A stretch of DNA of 64,000 nt from Alphaproteobacteria bacterium (GTDB taxonomy: Bacteria > Pseudomonadota > Alphaproteobacteria > Rhizobiales > GCA-2746425), in NCBI GenBank assembly GCA_024743215.1, contig JANSWZ010000006.1, positions 62,001-126,000 of the forward strand, given 5' to 3'. Numbering within the stretch: the stretch's first letter is position 1; each line of letters begins with the position of its first letter. The translations under genes and the position numbers were made by a program. This document shows, piece by piece, positions 48,178 to 58,153 of this stretch. The notes below the pieces were generated by a model that worked only from the letters and a program-made list of their open reading frames with translations, had not been told where the DNA came from and ran no database searches.

Positions 48178-49578
48178 ATGCATCCAGACTTTGATATCAT
48201 CATCATTGGGGCCGGACCTGCAGGAATGTCTGCCGCCATTGAGGCCGCAAAACATGGTGCGTCCGTATGCATCCTTGATGAGCAGGCAAGCGGCGGCGGC
48301 CAGATTTACCGCAATGTCAGCAACAGCAAACAAGACCAGGTTGATATACTCGGCAAAGACTACCTGGCCGGCCGTCAATACGTGGACGGCCTGCGCCACG
48401 ACAGGATTCTGCATCGGGCTGGGGTGACAGTATGGAAAGTAGACAAAGCCGGCACTGTTGTGTTCAGCGATGCTGGCCGTGCTGAACAGATTAGAGGGCG
48501 GCACATCATTCTGGCCTCGGGCGCAATGGAACGTGCTGTGCCCCTGCCCGGCTGGACACTTCCCGGAGTCCTCACCGCAGGTGCCGCCCAAATCCTGATG
48601 AAAAGTGGCTCGATTGTCACCCGTGATGCTGTGCTGGTCGGGTCTGGCCCTCTGCTTTATTTGGTAGCAACCCAGTTGCTTGCAGCAGGCGCAGCGCCCA
48701 AAGCCTTGGTCGAAACCCAGACGCGCCGGGATTTAATCGCAGCGCTTCCTCATTTGGCGAAAGCACTGAGAGACTGGAAGCAGCTTTTCAAGGGCGTGCG
48801 CATGATCGCAGCTCTTAAGTGGGCCGGTGTCCCACGTTTTAAAGCTGCGAGCGATATTGCAATCGAAGGCGAGGAGAATGCCGAGGCGGTTCGCTTTCGC
48901 GCTGGCGGCAAGGACCATTGCATAGACACCAACATTGTTCTTCTCCATCAGGGCGTCGTCCCCAACACCCAGATCAGCCGGTCACTTGGTCTTGAGCATC
49001 ACTATGACCACACGCAGCGTTGTTTTCACCCGGTCATTGATGAGTTTGGCCAAGCCTCACACCCGATGTTTTCGATAGCAGGGGATGGAGCAGGAATAGG
49101 GGGAGCCAAAGTCGCGGCCCTTTCGGGCCGGATTTGCGCATTGAACGCGTTGGCCCGCATTAAAAAAATCAGCGGTGGTGAGCGCGACAAACGCGTTCGT
49201 CGGCTCGAAACATCAAAGCGGACGGAATTGTCCATCCGGCCATTTTTGGATACGCTGTATCCACCGCCGCAATCTGTGCTACTGCCACAAGATGAAACGA
49301 TTATTTGTCGCTGCGAAGAAGTGACCGCCGGTGACATACGCCGTTACGCGAAACTTGGCTGTAAAGGCCCAAACCAGACAAAGTCGTTTGGCCGTTCGGG
49401 TATGGGACCCTGCCAGGGGCGGTTCTGTGGTCTGACCGTGACAGAAATATTGGCTGCCGAAACAGGTGAAACACAAGATGCTGTTGGCAGTTACCGCATT
49501 CGAGCGCCGCTCAAGCCTGTAACTCTGGCAGAGCTGGCAGCGCTTGCTGAAACAAATGAGAAGGAAGCTGCAGAATGA
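48178..49578 (+). CDS. NAD(P)/FAD oxidoreductase with [2Fe-2S] domain, OoxA type
   Basis: 466 aa. FAD-binding [21 protein letters not shown] at the start, NAD-like motif [21 protein letters not shown], and C-terminal BFD-like iron-sulfur part with [13 protein letters not shown] (near 377) and PCQGRFCG (near 411). This is the A subunit of opine/amine oxidases and HcnB-like enzymes. Overlaps the RidA gene by 4 nt. Confidence 0.9.
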   Translation: MHPDFDIIIIGAGPAGMSAAIEAAKHGASVCILDEQASGGGQIYRNVSNSKQDQVDILGKDYLAGRQYVDGLRHDRILHRAGVTVWKVDKAGTVVFSDAGRAEQIRGRHIILASGAMERAVPLPGWTLPGVLTAGAAQILMKSGSIVTRDAVLVGSGPLLYLVATQLLAAGAAPKALVETQTRRDLIAALPHLAKALRDWKQLFKGVRMIAALKWAGVPRFKAASDIAIEGEENAEAVRFRAGGKDHCIDTNIVLLHQGVVPNTQISRSLGLEHHYDHTQRCFHPVIDEFGQASHPMFSIAGDGAGIGGAKVAALSGRICALNALARIKKISGGERDKRVRRLETSKRTELSIRPFLDTLYPPPQSVLLPQDETIICRCEEVTAGDIRRYAKLGCKGPNQTKSFGRSGMGPCQGRFCGLTVTEILAAETGETQDAVGSYRIRAPLKPVTLAELAALAETNEKEAAE

Positions 49579-49916
49579 TCGAACGCATTGATACCGGACC
49601 GCGCATGAGCAAAATCGTGAAACACGATGGCGTTGCTTATTTGTGCGGGCAAGTGGGCGACGGCGACACGGTTGCAGATCAGACGCGTGATTGTCTGTCT
49701 CGCGTCGATGCCTTGCTTCACAAAGCCGGATCCTCTCGCGAACACATATTGCAGGCGACCATCTGGCTGGCAGATATGAAGGATTTCGCCGATATGAATG
49801 CGGTTTGGGACGCATGGGTTCCAGAAGGCTTTGCTCCGGCACGCGCCTGTGGCGAAGCAAAATTGGCGCGTGAAACGTTGAAAGTCGAAATCATCATCAT
49901 AGCCGCCTGCGATTAA
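49575..49916 (+). CDS. RidA-family enamine/imine deaminase
   Basis: 113 aa. YjgF/RidA fold with [33 protein letters not shown] and [25 protein letters not shown]; Arg in ARAC is the usual imine-binding residue. It hydrolyses the reactive imines that amine oxidases make, fitting the operon. Overlaps the dehydrogenase gene. Confidence 0.88.
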   Translation: MIERIDTGPRMSKIVKHDGVAYLCGQVGDGDTVADQTRDCLSRVDALLHKAGSSREHILQATIWLADMKDFADMNAVWDAWVPEGFAPARACGEAKLARETLKVEIIIIAACD

Positions 49917-49983
49917 CGCCTCTGGGAGCAGAGGGCGCATGCCTTTGGATCGATTTCAGGAACATGTCAGCGAAATCTGAAGG

Positions 49984-51108
49984 CTATTTTATAGTCAATT
50001 GAAACGTGTTCATGCCGAAATCTTTGCCATTGATTCGAAGCGTCAAATGCTGTTGGCCGTCGTAATATCGTCGTGTTGTCACCGGTCTGATTGCGTGCCG
50101 CCGCGTTAGGGATCGGCGTTCACCAGCGTCCAGAGAAATAGTCGTCCATTTGAACACTTTCGGCATATGCAAGCCATTTGCCTTCTTGAAATGCACGACA
50201 TAGTCGATGTGCAGCTTCTGCGGTCGGCTGGCTGTCGACCGAATTTCCGTCGAAAAGTCGATACTGTCCCCAAGAATAATCTGCGGGTTTGTGATTGTGA
50301 TTTGGGGCTCAACAATCTCAGGACTGTGAAAGCCAAATGCCGCAAGTGCACCGGGATGCCCCTGTTTGATAAGACTTCGGCATGCATGCCTGACAAGCTT
50401 TCGGCGCGGCTCTGGCGCATCACGTAGCCATTGCAACGCCAATTTGGCAACAAGATCAGGGTGATCCTTGGCAATGTCGTTGAGATGATTGGCGACCGAG
50501 CGACGCACATATTCACTTGGGTCATCCCTGAGCGCGTATAGTATGGGAAGCGTGGCTGATGGATCGGCAATCAATCCTTTCAAGCGCATGCCCCAGGGCA
50601 AACGGGGGCGGGTTCCTTCTGAGGCAAGCCTGCGCACATGATGATTGTCATCATGAACCCAGCTAAAAATTGTTTTCAAGGCCCGCCCGGGATCTGCATC
50701 AATGAACGGTCTTACATCAAACTCGGATGTCCCGCGTTTTGTCATTTCCTTCAATAGGCCAAGGGATGCATCAAAGTCGTTCAAACCATGTTTGCCGACA
50801 ATTTCGGTCAATGGCCACATACCCCAACCGCACATCCCTTCCTGCGTGCTGGAACGGCCTGCGCTGTTTTCCTCATCGGGATGCAGCATGGCTGCAAGGA
50901 TGGCATGGCGCTTCTCCATCGACTTTGGCAGCACCTCATGAATGGCGTCTGCGAGCAGGCTGACCCGCTCTTTCAGCTCAAGATGCGGCAGGCGTTGCAG
51001 CAAGGGTGCAACAAAACCCTCCAAATCCAGAGACGGGAGATGCTTGCCAAGAGACCTGGCAAGCAAACCCACGAGTTCCGGAGAGATCTCGTTTTTGAAG
51101 GGTTCCAT
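49984..51108 (-). CDS. DNA alkylation repair protein, AlkC-like (HEAT plus Ig-like domain)
   Basis: 374 aa. Helical HEAT-repeat body (LLQRLPHLELKERVSLLADAIHEVLP, ILYALRDDPSEYVRRSVANHLNDIAKDHP, LVRHACRSLIKQGHPGALAAFGF) and a C-terminal beta domain of ~100 residues (STEIRSTASRPQKLHIDYVVHFKK...). This combination is that of AlkC, a glycosylase excising alkylated bases. It follows the small gene at 51115 on the same strand, probably co-transcribed. A TTG at 51111 could also start it. Confidence 0.85.
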   Translation of the reverse strand: MEPFKNEISPELVGLLARSLGKHLPSLDLEGFVAPLLQRLPHLELKERVSLLADAIHEVLPKSMEKRHAILAAMLHPDEENSAGRSSTQEGMCGWGMWPLTEIVGKHGLNDFDASLGLLKEMTKRGTSEFDVRPFIDADPGRALKTIFSWVHDDNHHVRRLASEGTRPRLPWGMRLKGLIADPSATLPILYALRDDPSEYVRRSVANHLNDIAKDHPDLVAKLALQWLRDAPEPRRKLVRHACRSLIKQGHPGALAAFGFHSPEIVEPQITITNPQIILGDSIDFSTEIRSTASRPQKLHIDYVVHFKKANGLHMPKVFKWTTISLDAGERRSLTRRHAIRPVTTRRYYDGQQHLTLRINGKDFGMNTFQLTIK

Positions 51109-51114
51109 CAAACA

Positions 51115-51441
51115 TCATCCAGCTGAGAATGACACAAGCAACCCGCAATGCTCGACACCTTCATTCATATGCGCCGGGTCAAAATCCATCAGCGAAAAAT
51201 ACTGGCCTACAGCTTCGGATTTTTGTGCCTTTTCAAAAATGGCGTCCGCATGCGCGCGGCTTTCCCAAAGAATGATGTCAGTGTATGTGCCATCTTCTTT
51301 ACGCACCAGATCACGGCGGACAAACCCGTCCTGCCCATCGAGAAATTGCGTCTGAAAAACCTTGGAGGCCTTGATCAACTCATGTTCGGTCTTGCCTTCT
51401 GCCAGTTTGATTGACGCCAGTTCGATAATCCGATCGCTCAT
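51115..51441 (-). CDS. Small dimeric alpha/beta-barrel-like protein
   Basis: 108 aa. The pattern IIELASIKLAEGKTEHELIKASKVFQTQFL, GFVRRDLVRKEDGTYTDIILWESRAHADAIFEKAQ suits the antibiotic-biosynthesis-monooxygenase or EthD-like ferredoxin-fold superfamily. Exact function unknown. Divergent from the WYL regulator at 51523 and upstream of alkC-like gene. Confidence 0.7.
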   Translation of the reverse strand: MSDRIIELASIKLAEGKTEHELIKASKVFQTQFLDGQDGFVRRDLVRKEDGTYTDIILWESRAHADAIFEKAQKSEAVGQYFSLMDFDPAHMNEGVEHCGLLVSFSAG

Positions 51442-51522
51442 TTGATGTCCTTTTTGTTGTGTTCAATCTAAGTTCGGATTCACTCTATTTGTAATTATGC
51501 CATATTATGTCATATTTGATTG

Positions 51523-52251
51523 ATGCATATTCTGTCTCGCCTGGAACGGCTCGATCTACTGGAATCCTGGCTCAAATCTGACGAGCCCCTTGTCCTGAAA
51601 CACGCAGCAAACGAGCTGGGTGTCAGCCTGCGCACAATCAATCGCGACATTGAAATCCTGAGAGAGCGAGGTGTTCCGGTAGAAGCTGACAGGGGCCGCG
51701 GCGGCGGCGTTCGCCTGCAAAGCACATGGGGTGTCGGTCGGGTGAATTTGACCTTTGAAGAGGTCATCGATCTGCTGATCGGCCTGGCGATAGGCGAACA
51801 CCAGCACCACGCCATTCAGATGGCAAAAGCCAACAGCATCCGGCGCAAATTGCTCGCTTCTTTCTCGCATCCCGATCAACGGCGCATAAACAGCCTGCGT
51901 GACCGGATCAGAACAGGTGCAACATCGTCCAGTGTAGTCATATCTTCCCTGGAGGCGGACGGGATACAGGTTGGAGACCAGCTCAAGCGGGCTTTCTTTT
52001 TGATGCGCGCCATAGAGATTGAATATACGGACGGTCAAGGTGCAATATCTGCAAGGACAGTTGAACCACACTACCTCGTCCACAATCCTCCGGTCTGGTA
52101 CGTCATGTGCTGGGACCGGCTGCGCAATGACATCCGAACATTCCGCTGTGACCGTATCGACAATGCCTGCGTCATCGACGAACAATTTGCGCTGCGCCCC
52201 TGGGTGGAATTTGCACGAACGATGGAAGGTAATGACACGGAGCGAATCTAA
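51523..52251 (+). CDS. HTH-WYL domain regulator (YafY-like)
   Basis: 242 aa. N-terminal DeoR-like HTH (HAANELGVSLRTINRDIEILRERGVPVEADRGRGGGVRL) and a WYL domain (RAIEIEYTDGQGAISARTVEPHYLVHNPPVWYVMCWDRLRNDIRTFRCDRI). WYL regulators often bind DNA or nucleic-acid-like ligands and control stress genes. Divergent from the small protein/alkC operon, so it probably regulates it. Confidence 0.87.
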   Translation: MHILSRLERLDLLESWLKSDEPLVLKHAANELGVSLRTINRDIEILRERGVPVEADRGRGGGVRLQSTWGVGRVNLTFEEVIDLLIGLAIGEHQHHAIQMAKANSIRRKLLASFSHPDQRRINSLRDRIRTGATSSSVVISSLEADGIQVGDQLKRAFFLMRAIEIEYTDGQGAISARTVEPHYLVHNPPVWYVMCWDRLRNDIRTFRCDRIDNACVIDEQFALRPWVEFARTMEGNDTERI

Positions 52252-52482
52252 CCCGGTCCGGGCAGCGCTGCGTAGAGATCGGAGGGAGTTGGGCTTTCAA
52301 GTTGAGGGCGCTCTGAATCACGCCAACATTTACGCCGCCAAAATGTATATGTAGTCATCGATTCAAAAAATTCAATATTAAAAAATAAAAATTTTCTTTT
52401 TACTTATATTATTGACCTGCATCAACCTTGTATTGGAAGACGCCAATATCATTACTTTATCATAAAAATAAAGGAGCGTGAT

Positions 52483-53253
52483 ATGGGTATTGTATCGGGT
52501 AAAACTGCACTGGTCACTGGTGCCGGAGCCGGTATCGGTCGTGCAACAGCGCGTAAATTCAGCACAGAGGGTGCCAAAGTTGTTGTCTCGGATATAGACA
52601 GCACAGGCGGGATAGAAACTGTTCGACTCATTCACGCAGATGGCGGCAAAGCAATCTTCATTCAGGCAGATTGCAGCAAGCCTGAAGACGTCAAAGCCCT
52701 GATCGAGGGTGTCGTCGAGGAATATGAGTCCCTTGACTGTGTCTGCAACAATGCTGGCATTGAGGGAAAAATCGCTCCTTTCGCCGAACAGACCATCGAG
52801 AATTACGACGCCGTCATGAATGTAAATGCCCGCGGTATGTTTTTATGCCTTCGGGCGGAAATCCGGGAAATGCTGACCTCCGGTGGCGGTGCCATTGTCA
52901 ATCTGGCATCGATTGCGGGCCTGATCGGGTTTCCAGGAATTGCTCCCTATACTGCATCAAAACATGCGGTGAATGGTCTGACGAAAAATGCGGCCCTTGA
53001 ATATGGCAAGGATGGCATTCGGGTAAACTCCATCTGCCCCGGCGGCATTGACACACGCATGCTGGATTCTCTTGCTGAGCAGACCAGCGACGGCCAGCAG
53101 AGCAGCCAACAGATGATGGCACCGCTTCATCCCCTTGGGCGCATTGGAACGCCAGAAGAAGTAGCTGAACTGATTGTCTGGCTGTGCTCCGATCGGGCCG
53201 CTTTCGTAACAGGTGCGAACATCCCGATCGATGGCGGCTACGTCGCTCAATAG
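52483..53253 (+). CDS. Short-chain dehydrogenase/reductase
   Basis: 256 aa. GxxxGxG motif as TGAGAGIGRATAR, NNAG, catalytic Ser/Tyr/Lys in NLASIAGLIGFPGIAPYTASKHAV (S, Y-x-x-x-K), and the C-terminal GANIPIDGGYVAQ. Classical NAD(P)-dependent SDR of the 250-residue type. It is monocistronic, with ~230 nt of AT-rich upstream sequence. Substrate unknown. Confidence 0.93.
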   Translation: MGIVSGKTALVTGAGAGIGRATARKFSTEGAKVVVSDIDSTGGIETVRLIHADGGKAIFIQADCSKPEDVKALIEGVVEEYESLDCVCNNAGIEGKIAPFAEQTIENYDAVMNVNARGMFLCLRAEIREMLTSGGGAIVNLASIAGLIGFPGIAPYTASKHAVNGLTKNAALEYGKDGIRVNSICPGGIDTRMLDSLAEQTSDGQQSSQQMMAPLHPLGRIGTPEEVAELIVWLCSDRAAFVTGANIPIDGGYVAQ

Positions 53254-53288
53254 GGAGGGCCCACCGCTCTAAAATCCGTTGCGCGCTG

Positions 53289-53687
53289 TCATCCCCAATT
53301 GTTACTCATGGCGCGCAACGCATCTGCCCGGCTGATCTGGCCCACAAGCCGACCATTTTCCATAACGGGAAACCGTCTGAAGGAACTGTCCAGAAAAACA
53401 CTGGTGGCAGCCACAATATTCATGCCGGAATCAAGCGTCTGGACATCTGTCGACATATAGGCGCTCACAGGCTTTCCCCAGTCCCTGTAGTAACTCGCGG
53501 CCAGCGCCGCTGCCAGACAGTCTTTCTTTGACAAAACCCCCACAAGCTTGCCACTGGCATCGACAACCGGCGCGCCAGAAATGTGCTTTTCCAGCAGAAT
53601 ATTCATGGCATGGTTGATCTCCATATCTGGAGACAGGGTGATCAGATCACGAGACATGTAATCGGCAACTGTTGAGGCAGAGCTCAT
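53289..53687 (-). CDS. CBS-domain protein at the end of the nqr operon
   Basis: 132 aa from the ATG at 53687, preceded by GGAGGA with 6-nt spacing. Two CBS motifs (VADYMSRDLITLSPDMEINHAMNIL..., and YMSTDVQTLDSGMNIVAATSVF... RRFPVMENGRLVGQISR). CBS pairs bind adenine nucleotides. It overlaps nqrM by 4 nt (ATGA), so it is translated with the NQR genes and may sense the cell's energy charge; inference. Confidence 0.9.
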   Translation of the reverse strand: MSSASTVADYMSRDLITLSPDMEINHAMNILLEKHISGAPVVDASGKLVGVLSKKDCLAAALAASYYRDWGKPVSAYMSTDVQTLDSGMNIVAATSVFLDSSFRRFPVMENGRLVGQISRADALRAMSNNWG

Positions 53688-53857
53688 TGCGGCTCCTCCA
53701 ATAGGCGTTTTGCGCGGCAAGCGCCGCAATCAATGTCTTTCATGCAGGCCAGACCACCACAGGACCCCTTGATCGGTTTGCGACCCGCCATCACGCCAAG
53801 AGCAAGACCACCCATCGACACCAGCAGAATGGCAAAGGCAAAAACAAGCGTTCCCAT
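53684..53857 (-). CDS. nqrM: NQR maturation protein NqrM
   Basis: 57 aa from the ATG at 53857 after GGAGATTGTT. N-terminal membrane helix (LVFAFAILLVSMGGLALGVMAG) and four cysteines C33, C38, C44, C47 in SCGGLACMKDIDCGAC, the NqrM/DUF539 pattern. It supplies iron to the NqrD/E cluster. Slightly shorter than in Vibrio. Starts 10 nt after apbE, overlaps the CBS gene. Confidence 0.92.
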   Translation of the reverse strand: MGTLVFAFAILLVSMGGLALGVMAGRKPIKGSCGGLACMKDIDCGACRAKRLLEEPQ

Positions 53858-53867
53858 AACAATCTCC

Positions 53868-54881
53868 TCAGATCTCAATGTGGGTATCAAACCCACCGGT
53901 CATCACTTCCAAAGGTGCTTCTGATCCATCCGTTACAAACAGGGCCGAAATTCCAAGGCGCTCAGCCAGGTCAATACCCGCCCTGGCCCCATGGGCGCAC
54001 AGGGCTGTGGCAAATGCATCTGCCTCCATGCCGGATACGGCCAGAACAGAAACAGAAGCCAGCGTCATATGCGCTGGCCGCCCGGACTGTGGATTGACGA
54101 TATGGCTGATACTGACCGGCGCACGAACGCCATTTACCGCATGGCCAGATGTGGCAAGAGCCCGAATTCCAGGCTTCACGACGCGCTGCACCCCCGCACC
54201 ATTTGACAGCGGATCCGCTATTCCGATCTTCCACGCACGTCCATTTGGGTGCATCCCCAGCGCCCGCACTTCACCACCAATCTCTATCAGGGCGTTTTCA
54301 ACACCTGCTTGAGACAGGCCAGCCACAATTCGGTCCAGCGCATAGCCTTTGGCAATTCCGCACAAATCCAGCGTCAGTCCCGGCACCCGTTTCCGAAGGG
54401 CACCTGGCGCAACAACAATATCATCATACCGTCCCACAGCACCCTGAATCGGCCCAAAACCGAACCGGGCCACCAAAGGGCCGACGGTCGGGTCAAACGC
54501 CCCTTGTGAAATCCTCGCAATGCGCAGCGCCTCTGTTACAACTGCACAACTCGGTCCGGACATGGGCAGCCAGTCATTGGTCTTTGCCGCATTGAAGCGA
54601 GAAAGCTCAGATGTCGAATCGTAAGGCGACATGCTGTGTGTGACGTCATCAACAATCGCATCCAACACGGATTTGGCCACACCCGCCATTTGAGCGTCAG
54701 CCGTGACCAGACGCCAGAAGCTGCCAAAGGCCCATCCTTTGGAAACATGGCCCTTGGAAACCTGAGCATTGGAATTGTGGTTTCCGGCCCATGCAGGACC
54801 AGCCAGATCAATGCCAGAGCCAGCCATGCCAAGGCCAGAGGCGGCCAGTCCAAGCACCATGTCACGTCGTGAAATCTGCAT
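53868..54881 (-). CDS. apbE: FMN transferase ApbE for NQR flavinylation
   Basis: 337 aa. Twin-arginine-like start (MQISRRDMVLGLAASG) for export, then ApbE/FAD:protein FMN transferase body: LTLDLCGIAKGYALDRIV, NALIEIGGEVRALG and ISHIVNPQSGRPA are conserved. It attaches FMN to threonine or serine residues of NqrC and, in ordinary complexes, NqrB. Lies between nqrF and nqrM. Confidence 0.93.
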   Translation of the reverse strand: MQISRRDMVLGLAASGLGMAGSGIDLAGPAWAGNHNSNAQVSKGHVSKGWAFGSFWRLVTADAQMAGVAKSVLDAIVDDVTHSMSPYDSTSELSRFNAAKTNDWLPMSGPSCAVVTEALRIARISQGAFDPTVGPLVARFGFGPIQGAVGRYDDIVVAPGALRKRVPGLTLDLCGIAKGYALDRIVAGLSQAGVENALIEIGGEVRALGMHPNGRAWKIGIADPLSNGAGVQRVVKPGIRALATSGHAVNGVRAPVSISHIVNPQSGRPAHMTLASVSVLAVSGMEADAFATALCAHGARAGIDLAERLGISALFVTDGSEAPLEVMTGGFDTHIEI

Positions 54882-54884
54882 CGC

Positions 54885-56105
54885 CTAAACTCCAAAATCG
54901 TCGTTGAAGATATGATCCCGGTCCACACCAAGCTCATCCAGCATGGCCATGACCGCCCGGATCATGAGCGGCGGTCCGCACAAATAATATTCGCAGTCTT
55001 CGGGGGTCGGGTGGTTTTGCAGATGCTGTTTGAACACAACAGAATGCACAAATCCCTTGCTCCCGGTCCAATTGTCTGACGGGGCAGGATCGGACAGGGC
55101 CACAGTCCAGTTGAAATTGGCATGCTTTGCCGCAAGGGCATCCAACTCCTGCCTGTAAAACAGCTCGGCTTCGTTTCTGGCACCGTACCAGAAACTCATG
55201 GCCCGGCCGGTGCCCACACGCTCAAGCTGCTCGTGAATGATGGCACGCAAGGGCGCCATACCAACTCCGCCGCCAATGAACACCATCTCACGCTCAGTAT
55301 CCTGCGCCCGGAATGTGCCAAACGGACCGGATACAGATACTTCTGCGCCCTCTGACAGGCCAAACAGCCAGGAGGATACAATTCCAGGGGGGGCATCACG
55401 GGCTGAGGGCGGCGGCAATGCCAGCCGTACATTCAGCACAAGCCGCCCTGCAGCCAAATCTTCCGGTCGATCAGAAACCGAATAGGCGCGCGTGACGTCA
55501 CCCTCACTATCAACGCGCAAATCCCGCATGGATTTCCATGCCTCTTCATGCGCATCGGGCACTTTCAAATCGGCATAAGCCAGCGTAAACGGGGGAGCGG
55601 TAATCTGCACAAAAGCACCGGCAACCAACTCCATCTCGGTGCCTTCCGGCAATTGCAGCACAACTTCGCGGATCAGCGGCGTGAGAGAACGCGAGGAGAC
55701 CACCTGGCAGGAGAATGTCTCCACAGACATGATATCCGCTGGCACCTGTACCCTCATGTCGCCACGCACCATGACCTGACAGGCCAGATGCATCCCGTCA
55801 TGCAATTCGGCTTTCGTAAACAGTCCGGCTTCAATGGGAGTGGTATCTGGCGCGCCTTCCTCAACTTTGATCCGGCACAGGCCACACGTCCCGGCCCCGG
55901 CGCAAGCGGAGGGCACCAGAATTTCATTTTCAAGCAGACTGGACAGCAACTTCTGGCCGGTTTTGGTCTGAAGCTCGGTTTGCTCATTCACCGTCAGAAC
56001 GGCAGCACGGACCGGCATCAATGCGGACCGAGCCAAAACAACAATGATGGCCAGCACCAATACGATGACGGTTAGGAGCAAGCTGCCAAACAGGATTTCA
56101 TTCAT
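54885..56105 (-). CDS. nqrF: NQR subunit F, NADH-oxidising
   Basis: 406 aa, normal length. One N-terminal membrane helix ([17 protein letters not shown]), ferredoxin domain with [2Fe-2S] ligands C68, C74, C77 ([10 protein letters not shown]) and C109, then FAD domain (RAYSVSDRP) and NADH site ([27 protein letters not shown]). Accepts electrons from NADH in the cytosol. Start overlaps the nqrE stop (ATGA). Confidence 0.96.
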   Translation of the reverse strand: MNEILFGSLLLTVIVLVLAIIVVLARSALMPVRAAVLTVNEQTELQTKTGQKLLSSLLENEILVPSACAGAGTCGLCRIKVEEGAPDTTPIEAGLFTKAELHDGMHLACQVMVRGDMRVQVPADIMSVETFSCQVVSSRSLTPLIREVVLQLPEGTEMELVAGAFVQITAPPFTLAYADLKVPDAHEEAWKSMRDLRVDSEGDVTRAYSVSDRPEDLAAGRLVLNVRLALPPPSARDAPPGIVSSWLFGLSEGAEVSVSGPFGTFRAQDTEREMVFIGGGVGMAPLRAIIHEQLERVGTGRAMSFWYGARNEAELFYRQELDALAAKHANFNWTVALSDPAPSDNWTGSKGFVHSVVFKQHLQNHPTPEDCEYYLCGPPLMIRAVMAMLDELGVDRDHIFNDDFGV

Positions 56106-56701
56106 AGCCCCGCCCCTGCAAAAGCGGAAAATCCGAGCGAAATAAGACCGGTGATAAGAAAGGCGTTGCCCAGTCCCCGAAGACCTGCTGGCATATCACT
56201 ATATTTCAACCGCTCACGAATGGCAGCAAATGTGACAATGGCCAAGGCCCAGCCCGCACCGCTGCCAAAACCATAAATGATCGAGTCTGTGAAACTGTAC
56301 TGCCGCTCAACCATGAACAGGCTACCACCCAGAATGGCGCAGTTCACGGTGAGCAATGGCAGGAAAATGCCAAGGGCGCGGTAGAGAGTTGGCACAAACC
56401 GATCCAGCGACATTTCCAGAATTTGCACCATCGCCGCTATCAGACCGATAAAGGCAACAAGTTTGAGAAAAGTCAGATCAATATCTGGCAAACCAATGAA
56501 GGCCCATGCCCCTTCAATCAGCAACCCGTTGTAAATCAGATTGTTGACTGGGACCGTAATCGTTTGGACCACAATGACCGCAATGCCCAACCCGAAGGCT
56601 GTTTCGATACGCTCTGACACGGCCAGAAACGTACAGATGCCCAGGAAAAAGGACAGCGCCAGATTTTCCTGAAATATCGACGCAATCAGAAGCTCGGTCA
56701 T
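56102..56701 (-). CDS. nqrE: NQR subunit E
   Basis: 199 aa with six membrane helices. The Cys residues of the NqrD/E intramembrane iron-sulfur site are intact: C23 ([11 protein letters not shown]) and C121 ([10 protein letters not shown]). Channel-forming with NqrD. Overlaps nqrD by 3 nt. Confidence 0.96.
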   Translation of the reverse strand: MTELLIASIFQENLALSFFLGICTFLAVSERIETAFGLGIAVIVVQTITVPVNNLIYNGLLIEGAWAFIGLPDIDLTFLKLVAFIGLIAAMVQILEMSLDRFVPTLYRALGIFLPLLTVNCAILGGSLFMVERQYSFTDSIIYGFGSGAGWALAIVTFAAIRERLKYSDMPAGLRGLGNAFLITGLISLGFSAFAGAGL

Positions 56702-57351
56702 GACCGCACGCTCCGCGTTCTCAGTTCAAACTTTACGGCTTCCTTTTGCTGTGTCCAAAAGGTCCGTATCAGCCAGATCAAAAGGCCAATAATGAAAAAC
56801 GCGCTTGGGGCCAGTTGCATCAGACCAAGTGGCTCAAACCAGCCCCCTTCTGAAACCGGCGTTAACACAACGTAGTTGAGAAGCGTTCCCGCACCCAATA
56901 ATTCCCGGATTGAGCCAACAATGATGAGGATCAGACTGTAACCCAGCCCGTTTCCCAGACCATCCAGTATGGAGGGCACAACAGGATTGCGCATGGCAAA
57001 AGCTTCCGCACGGCCCAGCACAAGACAATTCGTCACAATCAATCCGACAAAAATGGAAAGCTGGCGGCTGATCTGGAACGCATAGGCCTGCAAAATCTCA
57101 TCAATCACAATGACCAGCGACGCGATGATCGTGATCTGCACAATCAGGCGAATGACCGATGGAATGTGATTCCGGATCAGGCTGATCAGGCCCGAAGCCA
57201 GACACAAGACAACCGTCAAGGCCAACGACATCGTCAAAGCAGTGGACAGCGAGGTCGTAACGGCCAGTGCAGAACAGATACCCAGAATCTGCAACGTAAT
57301 TGGATTGTTGTTAATGAGCGGCGTTGAGATGTGTTTCATCAAGGCGGCCAT
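56698..57351 (-). CDS. nqrD: NQR subunit D
   Basis: 217 aa, six helices. C26 ([11 protein letters not shown]) and C109 ([15 protein letters not shown]) are the other two cluster cysteines. Paralogue of nqrE with inverted topology. One nt after nqrC. Confidence 0.96.
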   Translation of the reverse strand: MAALMKHISTPLINNNPITLQILGICSALAVTTSLSTALTMSLALTVVLCLASGLISLIRNHIPSVIRLIVQITIIASLVIVIDEILQAYAFQISRQLSIFVGLIVTNCLVLGRAEAFAMRNPVVPSILDGLGNGLGYSLILIIVGSIRELLGAGTLLNYVVLTPVSEGGWFEPLGLMQLAPSAFFIIGLLIWLIRTFWTQQKEAVKFELRTRSVRS

Positions 57352-57352
57352 A

Positions 57353-58153
57353 TCAAAGTCCTTCCTGCTGCAGACGGTTCAGAAAGGGACCAAATCCATG
57401 ATCACCCAGCCAATATCGCAGCATATTCGCCACTCCATTTCCGGTGCGCGATGCGCCGGAAATTCCATCAACCTCGAAAGGCCCGGCGGCTTGTCCCCGT
57501 ACAACTGAAATAACAATTTCGCCGCTGCCATCAGCAATCTGCTTACCCTGCCATTGGGCCTGCCAATCAGCATCTTCAATGCGGGCACCAAGGCCCGCGG
57601 TTTCGCCCTGTTCGATGATCGTCAGAGCCGCAACCGTATTCAAATCAGCTTCAAGTGCCAGCATTGCCCGCAATGTGGACTGGTAACCCACACCGCTGAC
57701 TGGCAGCACAACAAGCAGAAGCTCGCCATCACTTTCCAGAAGATAAACCGGCGCATAAAGCGCACGTCTTTGAAGTCCCGCAACATCAGCCTCAGTTGGA
57801 ATGGCAACACTTTGCTCCGGGTCATTAAGAGCAGCCTGTGCGTCGTAGCTATCCGGATCTATGTCGGAAACAAACGTCCCACTTGCCAGATCAACAAGGC
57901 GCGTTTCCAACGTATCAACACCGGCTTCCTGCATGATGGAGCGCATGCTTGGCAAAGTATCCAGCATGGCTTCCATCCGCGCCTGACGCTCCGCCTCCAG
58001 ATGCGCTTCCTGCATCGGTCGCAGCATCACAGAGGCCGTCGAAATCACGATGGCACACACAAAAGCAACCAACACCGCGACGCCGTATGCCTTGACGCGA
58101 TCATCATTGTCTCGCGCCAGAAATCCGCGCCATCCTTCAATGGGGTTAAGCAA
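57353..58153 (-). CDS. nqrC: NQR subunit C, with Ser at the FMN site
   Basis: 266 aa from a TTG start at 58153, which is preceded by a perfect AGGAGG with 7-nt spacing; the ATG at 58213 would overlap nqrB by 68 nt with no such site. One N-terminal helix, then a periplasmic FMN domain. The flavin motif reads [10 protein letters not shown]; the acceptor position, normally Thr (SGAT), is Ser (codon 57449-57451, TCG). The conserved GETAGLG block is present (usually GETPGLG). Overlaps nqrB by 8 nt. Confidence 0.93.
   Translation of the reverse strand: MLNPIEGWRGFLARDNDDRVKAYGVAVLVAFVCAIVISTASVMLRPMQEAHLEAERQARMEAMLDTLPSMRSIMQEAGVDTLETRLVDLASGTFVSDIDPDSYDAQAALNDPEQSVAIPTEADVAGLQRRALYAPVYLLESDGELLLVVLPVSGVGYQSTLRAMLALEADLNTVAALTIIEQGETAGLGARIEDADWQAQWQGKQIADGSGEIVISVVRGQAAGPFEVDGISGASRTGNGVANMLRYWLGDHGFGPFLNRLQQEGL

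Noticed and set aside
52378-52635. Minus-strand frame overlapping the SDR start
   Set aside because: It is antisense to the conserved N-terminus of the SDR and not protein-like.
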